The notes under the pieces are model-generated. The model saw nothing but the letters and a program-made list of their open reading frames with translations, did not search any database and had not been told where the DNA came from. Shown one piece after another: positions 46,417-54,867 of a DNA stretch of 59,344 bases (within the stretch, counting starts at the first letter, position 1; every line of letters starts with the position of its first letter). The position numbers were made by a program, and so were the translations under genes. This DNA is from Alphaproteobacteria bacterium 32-64-14. Its GTDB lineage: Bacteria > Pseudomonadota > Alphaproteobacteria > Caulobacterales > Hyphomonadaceae. The DNA lies in contig NCEM01000024.1 of the NCBI GenBank assembly GCA_002280725.1, positions 1 to 59,344 of the forward strand, read 5' to 3'.

Positions 46417-47631
46417 ATGCTGAGCGTCAATACGAACTACAGCGCCATGATCGCGCTCCAGAACCTCAACTTCACGAACACGGAGCTTGAGGGCGTCCAG
46501 AACAAGATTTCCACGGGCCTCAAGATTTCGAGCGCCCGCGACAACGGGGCGATCTACGCCATCGCCGAAGGGCAGAGGAGCCGGGTCGCCTCGGTCGCCG
46601 CCGTCAAGGATGGCATCGACCGCGCCAACTCGACCCTCGACGTGGCGCTCGCCGCCGGCAAGTCGATCGGCGACATCCTGCAGAAGCTCAAGGCAAAGGC
46701 CGTCGCCGCCCAGGCAGACGATCTCACGGCCGACCAGCGCTCGGCCCTCCAGGCCGACTTCGCGTCGATGCGCTCGCAGATCGATGTCATCGCCAACTCG
46801 GCGCAGTTCAACGGCGCCAACCTCGCGGTCGGCAACTTCGATCTCAACGTGTTGATCTCCGATCTCGGCGGCTCGGTTGCGGCCACGACCGATGGCGTCC
46901 AGACCGTGGCTCTCACGACCCCGCTGTCCGGCTCGGCTCTGATCACGGCGGCGTCTGCAACAGCCGGCGATATCGCCGACGGCGACCTGATTACCTTCGC
47001 GCTGACAGACTCGGTCAACAATGGCACGTTCTCGATCGCGGTCGAACTCACCGCAGGCATGACGATCGACGAATTCGTCGAGCAGGTGAACGCCGCTTCC
47101 GGCGGCAAGATTTCGGCTTCCTACGATGACGTCGCTGGCCAGTTCACCTACCTGATCAACGACACCAACTTCGACGACCTCGCGATCACGACGGATGGCG
47201 TGGATGCTTCCACGATCGGCGAGGGCGTCGCCACCGCGGTCGTGTCGAGTGCAGGCTCGAACGTGATGGTCGTCAACGGCACGGACATGACGCTGTCCTC
47301 GGCCATGTTCTCGACCTTCGCCAGCGTCAACATCGCCACGTCCGCCGCCTCGGCCACCACGGCCGCCAACGCGCTCGAAGCGGCGATCACGGACCTCAAC
47401 GTCACGCTGGCCTCGCTGGGCTCGCAGGCAACCGCCCTCGACGCGCAGCAGGACTTCCTCGCCAAGCTGTCGGACGAGATCGAGAACGGCATCGGCAACC
47501 TCGTCGACGCCGACCTCGCGAAGGAATCCGCCAAGCTCCAGTCGCTGCAGATCAAGCAGCAGCTCGGCGCCCAGGCCCTGTCGATCGCCAACCAGGCGCC
47601 GCAGGTCATCCTGTCGCTGTTCCGCAGCTAA
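46417..47631 (+). CDS. Flagellin, large (paralog)
   Basis: 404 residues, closely matching flagellin 1: MLSVNTNYSAMIALQNLNFT, NKISTGLKISSARDNGA, the inserted domain with DLITFALTDSVNNGTF and FTYLINDTNFDDLAI, then NLVDADLAKESAKLQSLQIK and SIANQAPQVILSLFRS. It is the tandem duplicate. Having two similar large flagellins allows mixed filaments, as with the multiple flagellins of Caulobacter. Confidence 0.95.
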   Translation: MLSVNTNYSAMIALQNLNFTNTELEGVQNKISTGLKISSARDNGAIYAIAEGQRSRVASVAAVKDGIDRANSTLDVALAAGKSIGDILQKLKAKAVAAQADDLTADQRSALQADFASMRSQIDVIANSAQFNGANLAVGNFDLNVLISDLGGSVAATTDGVQTVALTTPLSGSALITAASATAGDIADGDLITFALTDSVNNGTFSIAVELTAGMTIDEFVEQVNAASGGKISASYDDVAGQFTYLINDTNFDDLAITTDGVDASTIGEGVATAVVSSAGSNVMVVNGTDMTLSSAMFSTFASVNIATSAASATTAANALEAAITDLNVTLASLGSQATALDAQQDFLAKLSDEIENGIGNLVDADLAKESAKLQSLQIKQQLGAQALSIANQAPQVILSLFRS

Positions 47632-47661
47632 GGCACGGCGCACGCGACCTGACCCGATCAA

Positions 47662-47700
47662 GAAGAAGCCGCTCCGCCGACAGGCGCGGGCGGCCTCTTC
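47662..47700 (+). terminator. Hairpin after flagellin 2
   Basis: GAAGAAGCCGC (47662-47672) pairs with GCGGCCTCTTC (47690-47700) with one mismatch. It lies 31 bases after the stop. No good T-run follows, so termination is less certain. Confidence 0.45.
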
Positions 47701-47856
47701 GCTTGTCGAGAAGGCCATGCATGTGGAGAAGGCAGCGCCCTGCCCATAATGCAGCGCCAATGTCCGCGTCGGAAACCACTCGTTAACACCTGCTAACGAA
47801 GACTGATCCCCGATTGACGAATCGTTCACCACGATTCGCACGCGGAGACGGCCAAA

Positions 47857-48690
47857 ATGGTCGACAGGCTAAGCAACGCAACGGGTGTGCTCGGCGCCCT
47901 GAAGCACCTCCAGTCCGCCAGCCGCGAGCTGTCGACCGCGGAAACGCGCCTGTCGTCCGGCCTCCGGGTCGGCCGCGCCCGCGACGACGCCACGGCCTAC
48001 CATTCCGCCGCGATCATGCGCGGGCAGGGCGGCTCGCTCAGCGCCGTCACGCTCAGCCTCAGCCGCGCGGAATCGATCTCGGATACGGCCATCGCCGCCG
48101 CCGAGAAGATCATGAAACAGCTCGGCGACATGAAGGCCACCGCCGCCCAGGCGATGTCCGGCGGCCTTACCGACGACCAGCGCTCCCAGCTCAACAAGCA
48201 GTACCAGGACCAGATGACAACGCTGCAGGCGTTCGTCCGCAATGCTTCGTTCGACGACGCGAACACACTCGACGGTTCGCGCCCCAACGGCGTGTCCTTC
48301 ATCGCCGACGCCGAAGCGAGCCAGACTGTCACGCTGGCGGGCCGCAACCTGATGCCCGGCGGCCCGGTCGTCATCGCCCCGCCGTCCACGACCGCGCTCA
48401 ACAACACGCAGGCCGCTGCAGACGCTCACGGCCTGCTGGACCAGTCGATCCAGAATGTCGGCGCCCAGCTCACCGAAATGGGCGCAGAGCGCCGCCGCAT
48501 CGACGCTCAGAAGGGCTTCGTCACCCGCCTTGCCGATGCGCTGGCCGCCGGCGTGAGCCGTATGGTCGACACGGATGTCGCCGCCGAAACGGCGCTGATC
48601 AAGGCGCTGCAGGTCAAGCAGGAGCTGGCGGCCTCATCGATCGGTATCGCCAACGCGGCGCCACAGGCGCTGCTCCAGCTCTTCCGCTAG
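47857..48690 (+). CDS. FljJ-like minor flagellin
   Basis: 277 residues. A divergent flagellin of normal Caulobacter length with MVDRLSNATGVLGALKHLQS, LSTAETRLSSGLRVGRARDD, LTDDQRSQLNKQYQDQM, and the C-terminal MVDTDVAAETALIKALQVKQ and SIGIANAAPQALLQLFR. It probably sits at the filament base near the hook. It lacks the central insertion of the two larger flagellins. No sigma-54 site was found in its 225-base upstream gap. Confidence 0.9.
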   Translation: MVDRLSNATGVLGALKHLQSASRELSTAETRLSSGLRVGRARDDATAYHSAAIMRGQGGSLSAVTLSLSRAESISDTAIAAAEKIMKQLGDMKATAAQAMSGGLTDDQRSQLNKQYQDQMTTLQAFVRNASFDDANTLDGSRPNGVSFIADAEASQTVTLAGRNLMPGGPVVIAPPSTTALNNTQAAADAHGLLDQSIQNVGAQLTEMGAERRRIDAQKGFVTRLADALAAGVSRMVDTDVAAETALIKALQVKQELAASSIGIANAAPQALLQLFR

Positions 48691-48694
48691 GCCG

Positions 48695-49363
48695 ATGCTC
48701 ACCGAGATCCAGTTCGAGCAGGCCATCGCGGCCTTCGTCACATTCTTCGTGCTCATCGATGCTCCCGGCGTTGCGCCGATCTTCGCGTCGCTGACTGCGC
48801 CGGGCAGCCCCGCCTACGCGCGCAAGATGGCAGTCAAGTCGGTCTTCGTCGCCGGGTTGATACTGTTTTTCTTCGCCTTCGCGGGCGCCCAGCTCCTGCA
48901 CCATCTCGGCATCTCGCTCGACGCCTTCCGTATCGCTGGCGGCGTGCTGCTCTTCCTCATCGCGCTCGAAATGGTGTTCGAGAAGCGCCAGCAGCGGCAG
49001 AAAGATCGCGCCGATCAGGTGCTCGCCGAGGAAGAAGCCTCCGGCCGCCTCGATGACGTCTCTGTCTTCCCGCTCGCCATCCCGATGATCGCCGGCCCCG
49101 GCTCCATCGCCACGGCCATGCTGTTCATGCAGAACGCGGGCGGCGATCCCGTTGGCATCGGCATCGTCTCGTTTGCGATTGCCGCCAACCTTGTGCTGGC
49201 CTGCCTGATCTTCCTGATCGCGGGTCCGCTGATGAAGGTGATGGGCGATCAGATTGCGGGCGCCATCACCCGCATCTTCGGCGTCATCCTCTGCGCGCTC
49301 GCGGCCCAGATGATCATCGTCGGCATCATCGGCGCGTTCGGACTGCAGATCGCGGGCGGTTGA
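48695..49363 (+). CDS. MarC family integral membrane protein
   Basis: 222 residues, six membrane segments. Opening EIQFEQAIAAFVTFFVLIDA and PGVAPIFASLT match MarC proteins; FPLAIPMIAGPGSIATAML is the second signature. Function is unsettled (once linked to antibiotic resistance, now not). It begins four bases after the FljJ-like gene, possibly read through from it. Confidence 0.9.
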   Translation: MLTEIQFEQAIAAFVTFFVLIDAPGVAPIFASLTAPGSPAYARKMAVKSVFVAGLILFFFAFAGAQLLHHLGISLDAFRIAGGVLLFLIALEMVFEKRQQRQKDRADQVLAEEEASGRLDDVSVFPLAIPMIAGPGSIATAMLFMQNAGGDPVGIGIVSFAIAANLVLACLIFLIAGPLMKVMGDQIAGAITRIFGVILCALAAQMIIVGIIGAFGLQIAGG

Positions 49364-49388
49364 AGGACGGTTGCGCGAAAGCGCCGGC

Positions 49389-50663
49389 CTAAGCCGGCGT
49401 CTCTTCCATCAGATAGACCGCGCTCTTACGGACCGGGCGGTTGCGGCGGAAGGATTTCCAGAACGTCATCAGCGCGACGAAGCCGAGCAGGGCAAGGCAG
49501 GCCGCAAGTCCGGCTGCCTGCATGCGCAGCGCATTGGTCCACGGTATAACCGTGCGCGCCGTCTCCAGCAGGTTCTCGCCGTCGAAATGCTCCAGCGCCA
49601 CCGCGCGCTCGCCACCGGCCGCCGCCACAAGGCGCGCCGCGCGCAGGTCCACAGCGCCTTCGACACGGCTCACAATCGCAATCGCCGCCTCGAACGACGT
49701 ATCCAGCGCGATCTCGCGCAGGATCCTGAACTCGCCCAGCAGCACTTCAAGCTTCTCCGGATCGACAGCCGCACGGAAGGCGCGCTCGACCACGGCGGTT
49801 GCATCCGGCGTATAGCCAACTTCAAAATGCAGCTCGGCCGAAAGCAGGCGCTTCATCTCGTCGACATTGACCACGTCTTCGATGCGCCTGGTCAGGTAGG
49901 CCTTGAAGGGCACCGGCGCCTGCGTGCGGGCGCGCAGCGCCGGCATCGCAACGGAAGCGCCCTCGCGCGCTTCGGCGTCGGACAGGATCAGGGCAATGCC
50001 CGACAGCAGGAAAGCATGCAGGTCGATCGTGTCGTCGTTCGCCCAATCGACGGCCGTATCGGTCAGCCCGCGAATGTCGCCCACGCGGTTGATCTCGACG
50101 CGGCGCTCGGCCGCCGGGGCGGCAGCAGGCGCAGGCTCATCGGGAAGCGCAACCGAGGGCGATGCCTTGGCGACGGCTTCCGGTGTCGCCGCCGCCGTGA
50201 AGCGCGGACCCGATTGGTTGAAATTGAGGTAGGTCTCCTGGACCTCGCCCGGCAGGTAGGAGACAGCCGCCAGCAGCACGGCCTCATCGTCCACGCCCTT
50301 GGCGACCTTCTCGATACGGGCGCGCAGCGCCTCGCCATCGGGCTTGCCCAGCATCGCCGGCGCGCCCAGCAGCAGGCCGCGCACCAGCGGCATCTCTTCC
50401 TGCTCCAGCGAATTTCGGACCAGATCCGACCAAACCTTGCGGGGCTCGGCCTCTTCGCCGGCCGAAATCAGCTCGAAACGCTCGTCCATCGCCATCCGCG
50501 TCGCCGCGAGCGCCTCGGGTGTGGTCTCGAATGCGGTCGGTTTGTCGCCATAGGCCTCGGAAACGAGGTGGGCCGCCATGAAGGGCGCAGCGCACAGGGC
50601 GCCGTTGAAAATGAGAGCTGCATATGCCGCGAACGGCAGTCGACGCTTGCGACGGCGATTCAT
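49389..50663 (-). CDS. Membrane-anchored protein of unknown function, 424 aa
   Basis: Not recognised. An N-terminal hydrophobic segment (FAAYAALIFNGALCAAPFMA) and a C-terminal one (LRMQAAGLAACLALLGFVAL) followed by KSFRRNRPVRK flank a large, mostly helical extracytoplasmic domain. A Pro/Ala linker is at about 170-190. Its position between the flagellins and flgI suggests, but does not prove, a flagellar or envelope role. Confidence 0.7.
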   Translation of the reverse strand: MNRRRKRRLPFAAYAALIFNGALCAAPFMAAHLVSEAYGDKPTAFETTPEALAATRMAMDERFELISAGEEAEPRKVWSDLVRNSLEQEEMPLVRGLLLGAPAMLGKPDGEALRARIEKVAKGVDDEAVLLAAVSYLPGEVQETYLNFNQSGPRFTAAATPEAVAKASPSVALPDEPAPAAAPAAERRVEINRVGDIRGLTDTAVDWANDDTIDLHAFLLSGIALILSDAEAREGASVAMPALRARTQAPVPFKAYLTRRIEDVVNVDEMKRLLSAELHFEVGYTPDATAVVERAFRAAVDPEKLEVLLGEFRILREIALDTSFEAAIAIVSRVEGAVDLRAARLVAAAGGERAVALEHFDGENLLETARTVIPWTNALRMQAAGLAACLALLGFVALMTFWKSFRRNRPVRKSAVYLMEETPA

Positions 50664-50895
50664 CGAGCCCGCTTCCGTCTACTACACATGAACAGCTTCA
50701 GGCTCCTTGCCCTTGTCAGTCCACGTTCACACCCCGGCCAGAAATCCTTTCTTCGCCGGGAGCGGCGAGAGATCAAGGGGCCAAGGCGCCCTGCGATAAA
50801 AAAAACACATAACCTGAGTTTCGTTCGGGCAGACCAACGACCGGCGCCTGACGTGTGGTCAGGGCCACATGCCGAGCGCCAGGCAAATGCCCGGA

Positions 50896-51351
50896 TCAGG
50901 CTTTCGCGTTAACGGTCAGCCCTGTGGCCTCGCGGCGCTGGCTCACCGGCGCTGCGCCCTTGGCGCTATAGCCGGCAGGGCCTGCGCGCGACTGCGCGAT
51001 CTCGGCGGCGATTGACCGTACCAACCCCTCGGTCACGGTTCGCGCGGCGGCAAGCGCGCGGGCGTGCGCCTGCAGCCGGTCTTCAAGGTCGCGCGCCGAG
51101 GCTTTCAGCGCCTCCTTGCGGGCGGGTGACAGTCCGGCCATCTGCTCAGGGTCGGCCTTGATGCGCGCCACTTCCAGCCGCCAGGCGTGAACCAGCTTCT
51201 CCTTCTCGTCCCAGTTGACGCTGCTCGCATCGAGCTTCCGCGCCTTCACGGCCTCGATCTCCTCATCGACCAGAACCACGAGGCGCCGGGTCATGGCCAG
51301 AAGCTGCTCGGCCCTGTCGTCCACGAAATTGGCGTCAACATGGTCCGGCAT
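50896..51351 (-). CDS. FlgN/FlbY-like flagellar protein
   Basis: 151 residues, helical: LLAMTRRLVVLVDEEIEAVK, ARKLDASSVNWDEKEKLVHA, SARDLEDRLQAHARALAAAR and VTEGLVRSIAAEIAQSR. This is the FlgN/FlbY-type chaperone pattern, binding hook-associated proteins in the cytoplasm. It is the last gene of the flgI operon and its start overlaps the preceding rod-binding gene by one base. Confidence 0.75.
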   Translation of the reverse strand: MPDHVDANFVDDRAEQLLAMTRRLVVLVDEEIEAVKARKLDASSVNWDEKEKLVHAWRLEVARIKADPEQMAGLSPARKEALKASARDLEDRLQAHARALAAARTVTEGLVRSIAAEIAQSRAGPAGYSAKGAAPVSQRREATGLTVNAKA

Positions 51352-51665
51352 TATTCCAGCCCCTGCATTCTCAGGATTTCCTTCAGCACCGAGTCGGAGA
51401 TGCCGACCCCGCCGCCCTTGGCGATGGCGTCCGCGTACTGGTCGATCAGCATGGGCCGGAAGGTCGCCTCGGCGTTGCCGCCGCCGAACTCGCCGTCCGT
51501 CTCGATGCCCTCGAACATCGGCCGCAGCATCTCGGAGATGAACATCCGCTCGAACTGCTGCGCCACCAATTCGGCCTGCGCGCGGGTCTTCACGTTGGAC
51601 ACATCCGGCGAGACGCCGGCGCGGCGCGTCTCGACCGGGGGCATGGGCAGAGCAATGTCGCTCAT
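51351..51665 (-). CDS. Rod-binding protein, FlgJ N-terminal type
   Basis: 104 residues, corresponding only to the rod-binding domain of FlgJ: AELVAQQFERMFISEMLRPM, FRPMLIDQYADAIAKGGGVG and DSVLKEILRMQGLE. The muramidase domain found in enterobacterial FlgJ is absent, as is usual in alphaproteobacteria. It assists rod assembly in the periplasm. It begins 14 bases after flgI. Confidence 0.88.
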   Translation of the reverse strand: MSDIALPMPPVETRRAGVSPDVSNVKTRAQAELVAQQFERMFISEMLRPMFEGIETDGEFGGGNAEATFRPMLIDQYADAIAKGGGVGISDSVLKEILRMQGLE

Positions 51666-51678
51666 CGCGTGTGCTCCG

Positions 51679-52800
51679 CTACATCACTTCAATGTCGGCC
51701 TGCAGCGCGCCCGACGCCTTCAGGGCCTGCAGGATCACGATCAGGTCGCGCGGGGATACGCCCAGCGCATTCAGCCCCGTCACCAACTCGCGCAATGGCA
51801 CGCCATTGCCTCCCACGATGGCCAGCCGCGCCGGATCCTCAGCAACCGCAATGTCCGTCTGCGGCACCACCACGGGTGGCGCATTGGTGAACGAGTTCGG
51901 CATGGCGACGCCCGGCGTCTCCTGCACTTGAATAGTCAAATTGCCCTGCGCGATGGCGACGGTTGAGACGCGCACATTCTCGCCCATCACGATCACGCCC
52001 GTGGTCTCGTTGATGATCACGCGGGCGCGCTGTTCGGGTTCGATCTCCAGTCCCTCGATCTGCGCGATCAGGGTCGACATGTCGCCAAACGCCGCCGGCC
52101 GGCGCAGGCGCACGGTCGCGGGGTCCATCGCAAAGGCGGCGTCCGAGCCCACAAACGCATTGATCGCCCCGGCAACGCGCGAGGCGGTCGTGAAATCCGG
52201 ATTGCGCAGCGACAGGCGCAGCTCGGTTTGCGCAGCCATGTCGAACCGAAGCTCGCGTTCAATCGTTGCGCCGTTGGGCACCCGGCCATTGGTCGGGATA
52301 TTGCGCGTCAGCGATGTGCCGGAATTTCCGCTCGCAGTGAAGGCGCCCACCGCCACCGATCCTTGCGCAGAAGCGTAGACCTGACCGTCAGCGCCCAGCA
52401 GCGGCGTCGCCAGCAGCGTGCCGCCCTCAAGGCTCTTCGCATTGCACACCGCCGAAACCGTCACGTCGATGCGCGTGCCGTTGGTTGCGAACGGGGGCAG
52501 GTTGGCGGTGACCATCACGGCCGCCGCGTTCTTGGTGTTCAGCACGCTGTCGCGCGTGTTGATCCCCAGCCGCTCCATCATGCTCTCGATCGACTGGCGC
52601 AGCATCGCGCAGTTGCGCAGGCTGTCGCCTGTGCCGTTGAGACCGAACACCACGCCATAGCCGATCAGCTGGTTGTCCCGCACGCCTTCGACATCGATGA
52701 TGTCCTTCAGCCGCGTGCCCGCGCCGACAGGCATGGCCAGCGAGCAGGCGGCAACAAGACAGGCCAGAAAACGAGACAGAATATGGGCGAGCGCGCGCAT
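51679..52800 (-). CDS. flgI: Flagellar P-ring protein FlgI
   Basis: 373 residues. The signal peptide is in the first 27 residues (RFLACLVAACSLAMPVGAG). Family motifs: TRLKDIIDVEGVRDNQLIGY, GVVFGLNGTGDSL, KNAAAVMVTANLPPFATNGT, VDVTVSA-like DVTVSAVCNAKSLEGGTLLA and ATVRLRRPAAFGD. It forms the ring around the rod in the peptidoglycan layer. The ATG at 52800 has only a weak ribosome site; the frame stays open to 52863. First gene of a three-gene operon, divergent from fliX. Confidence 0.95.
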   Translation of the reverse strand: MRALAHILSRFLACLVAACSLAMPVGAGTRLKDIIDVEGVRDNQLIGYGVVFGLNGTGDSLRNCAMLRQSIESMMERLGINTRDSVLNTKNAAAVMVTANLPPFATNGTRIDVTVSAVCNAKSLEGGTLLATPLLGADGQVYASAQGSVAVGAFTASGNSGTSLTRNIPTNGRVPNGATIERELRFDMAAQTELRLSLRNPDFTTASRVAGAINAFVGSDAAFAMDPATVRLRRPAAFGDMSTLIAQIEGLEIEPEQRARVIINETTGVIVMGENVRVSTVAIAQGNLTIQVQETPGVAMPNSFTNAPPVVVPQTDIAVAEDPARLAIVGGNGVPLRELVTGLNALGVSPRDLIVILQALKASGALQADIEVM

Positions 52801-52924
52801 GGGTACCCAGACATCGGTTTGCGGAATTGATCCGACCGTTCTGGCCGCAGCGTTCTTCGTCACCAGCCTTGCGCGCCAATGTGCAACAAAGCCTTAAGCC
52901 AGGTTTCCCAACGCGAAACGAAGC

Positions 52925-52941
52925 TTAATCCGCCATTAACC
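52925..52941. promoter_or_regulatory. CtrA box TTAA-N7-TTAACC
   Basis: TTAA (52925-52928), seven bases (52929-52935), TTAACC (52936-52941). This equals the CtrA consensus TTAA-N7-TTAAC from Caulobacter. It lies in the 180-base divergent gap between flgI and fliX, a position known to carry CtrA-controlled class II flagellar promoters in Caulobacter. Confidence 0.7.
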
Positions 52942-52980
52942 AACTGGGCCAAATGTGCCGAGTGAGGAGACCCGTTCGCG

Positions 52981-53412
52981 ATGAAGGTAAGTTCCACCTC
53001 ATCAACATCGTCGGCAGGCGCAGCTTCTGGCGCGCCGAAAACCGCCGCCGAAGGCTTCAGCCAGCTTCTCGGAGCGGGCGCTGCGGCCCCGCGTGCAGGC
53101 GTCTCCGGCGTATCAGGCGCCGCTGGCGTTTCGGGAGTTTCCGCGCTTCTGGCTCTGCAAGGCATCGGTGGCCCCGAAGCCCGCGCCCGCGCGCTCCGCA
53201 AGGGCCGCCGCCTGCTCGATGCGCTCGACCGTCTCCAGATGGCCATGCTCGGCGAAGGGCCCGGCAAGCGGCACCTCGCCCTGCTCAACAACGCATTGGC
53301 CGAACAGCGCGACGCCTCCGGCGATTTCGGACTCGACGAGACGCTGAACTGGGCCGAGGTCCGGGCCGCCGTCGAAGCGGCCAAGCTCGAAAAGGCGGCT
53401 GAGCCGGCCTGA
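52981..53412 (+). CDS. fliX: Flagellar assembly regulator FliX
   Basis: 143 residues. FliX links basal-body assembly to FlbD-dependent late transcription and is typical of Caulobacterales. The N-terminal 60 residues are a Ser/Gly/Ala-rich flexible part (MKVSSTSSTSSAGAASGAPK). The conserved C-terminal half is GRRLLDALDRLQMAMLGEGP, LALLNNALAEQRDASGD and LDETLNWAEVRAAVEAAKLE. It has GAGGAGA upstream. It is divergent from flgI across a CtrA box. Confidence 0.93.
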   Translation: MKVSSTSSTSSAGAASGAPKTAAEGFSQLLGAGAAAPRAGVSGVSGAAGVSGVSALLALQGIGGPEARARALRKGRRLLDALDRLQMAMLGEGPGKRHLALLNNALAEQRDASGDFGLDETLNWAEVRAAVEAAKLEKAAEPA

Positions 53413-53504
53413 CTCACCGAAATTCGCAATGCCGCGCCGCAGCAACTGCCCGCCGCATGAGCGAATACTCACACATTAAGCTCGTGTGACAGGCATGGCC
53501 GGAA

Positions 53505-53517
53505 AATTGCAGCAATT
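53505..53517. promoter_or_regulatory. Palindrome AATTGCAGCAATT upstream of dksA
   Basis: A perfect 6-1-6 inverted repeat. Further upstream TCACAC (53469-53474) and GTGTGA (53484-53489) form another inverted repeat. Both lie in the 212-base gap before dksA and may be regulator sites or a fliX terminator component. No further identification. Confidence 0.3.
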
Positions 53518-53624
53518 ACAATAGGCGGGAGCATGTTTGCGCCCGTTTACGGGGGGTAGCGGACCGGTTATACCGCACGCCCATCTAAGGCGGCCTACGG
53601 GGGCCCGCCCAGGGAGTTGGCGAC

Positions 53625-54038
53625 ATGAGTTCCAAGACGGCCACCTACAAGCCGACCGAGAACGAGCCCTACATGGGCAAGAAGCAGCTCAAATACTTCA
53701 AGGAGAAGCTGCAGGCCTGGAAGGAGGAAATCCTCCAGGGCAACCGCGAGACGATTACGGGCATGCAGGAGAACGTTGCTCCGATCCCGGATCTCGTGGA
53801 CCGCGCCTCGTCCGAGGCCGACCGTGCGCTCGAGCTGCGCACCCGCGACCGCGAGCGCAAGCTGGTCAACAAGATCGATGCGGCCCTGCGCCGGATCGAG
53901 CTTGGCGAATACGGCTATTGTGAAGAGACCGGCGAGCCGATCGGCATCAAGCGCCTCGAAGCCCGCCCGATCGCCACCCTCAGCCTTGAGGCGCAAGAAC
54001 GCCACGAGCGCAAGGAAAAGACAGTCCGCGACGACTGA
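53625..54038 (+). CDS. dksA: RNA polymerase-binding transcription factor DksA
   Basis: 137 residues. DksA enters the RNA polymerase secondary channel and works with ppGpp. The coiled coil is EKLQAWKEEILQGNRETITG and DLVDRASSEADRALELRTRD with the acidic tip D-x-x-D/A-x. The zinc-finger region is GEYGYCEETGEPIGIKRLEA, in which only one cysteine remains of the usual four, so it probably does not bind zinc. The usual length is kept. Confidence 0.95.
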   Translation: MSSKTATYKPTENEPYMGKKQLKYFKEKLQAWKEEILQGNRETITGMQENVAPIPDLVDRASSEADRALELRTRDRERKLVNKIDAALRRIELGEYGYCEETGEPIGIKRLEARPIATLSLEAQERHERKEKTVRDD

Positions 54039-54129
54039 TCAGCGGATCGTCAGCCGCAGGCAGCCCTGATGGTGAGCAGCAATGCCGCGCATCGCGCGGT
54101 ATTGCGTCCGTCGAACCACGCGGGCGTGC

Positions 54130-54627
54130 TCACTTCCCCTTCGGCGGCGCAAACGCAGGCATCGCCCATTTCCACCGGATCGCGCCTGCGCGGATGAAGA
54201 AGCCCAGCGCCACGGCAATGCCGGTCGCCACGGTCCAGTCCATCCCCACCGTGCGCAGCACGATGAACACCGCCGCGCTCACAATGGCCGGCGTGATGTA
54301 AAGCTCGCGGCTCAGGAGGATCGAGGGCACGCCCGCCAGCACGTCGCGAATGATGCCGCCGAACGTCGCCGTCAGCGCCCCCATCACCACGCAGATCACC
54401 GGATCGACGCCCAGCGACAGCGATTTCGCGGCGCCCACGCACGCATAGACGCACAGGCCCACCGCATCGAGCCACAGCAATGTCTGCTGATGCACGCCGC
54501 GCCCGCGCGTCAGGAACACCAGCACCGCCACGACAGTGCAGACGATCACATACCCCGCATCCTTCACCCAGAACACGTCCGCCCCGATGCCCGCATAGTC
54601 GAGGACAGCCAGAGGATTGATTTCCAT
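54130..54627 (-). CDS. UPF0126 (TRIC-type) membrane protein, shortened
   Basis: 165 residues, against about 205 for the family. UPF0126 proteins contain two similar halves of three helices. Here the start LAVLDYAGI jumps directly to DVFWVKDAGYVIV, omitting the family's first helical pair and its GGG-x-x-RD loop. The second half is intact: GALTATFGGIIRDVLAGVPS, ILLSRELYITPAIV. Probably a monovalent cation channel family member, perhaps crippled by an in-frame deletion. Confidence 0.8.
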   Translation of the reverse strand: MEINPLAVLDYAGIGADVFWVKDAGYVIVCTVVAVLVFLTRGRGVHQQTLLWLDAVGLCVYACVGAAKSLSLGVDPVICVVMGALTATFGGIIRDVLAGVPSILLSRELYITPAIVSAAVFIVLRTVGMDWTVATGIAVALGFFIRAGAIRWKWAMPAFAPPKGK

Positions 54628-54694
54628 GCCCGCTCTACAGCGCGAAATGAAGGGCAGGGCAATCGACTATCTAGGCGTATCTCCATCCCCGCTC

Positions 54695-54714
54695 GTCCCG
54701 ACGAAAGTCGGGAC
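54695..54714. repeat. Short REP-like hairpin GTCCCGAC-gaaa-GTCGGGAC
   Basis: A perfect 8-bp stem with a GAAA loop, inside the string CTCGTCCCGACGAAAGTCGG. Similar hairpins are scattered in many alphaproteobacterial genomes. It lies upstream of the small TonB-like gene, in a 240-base gap with no gene. Confidence 0.6.
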
Positions 54715-54867
54715 CCAGGAACGGTCTTGATGAAGCCGCCGGATTGAAGCGGCAGGAAAAGCCAGAAAGCAGAGCAAGACGATGCGTCAATAGCGGGCCA
54801 TCATGGCGTGACTGTCTCGCCGCAAACCGCCTCTTGGCGCGCACCATATTCGAGCTACGCTCCATCC

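Noticed and set aside
44891..47841. Minus-strand frames of 411 and 480 codons opposite the flagellins
   Set aside because: They are antisense to unmistakable flagellin genes with conserved ends and promoters.
49371..50912. Plus-strand 513-codon frame
   Set aside because: It is antisense to the 424-aa membrane-anchored protein, which has clear membrane segments and a normal start; the plus product is Arg/His/Gly-rich shadow.
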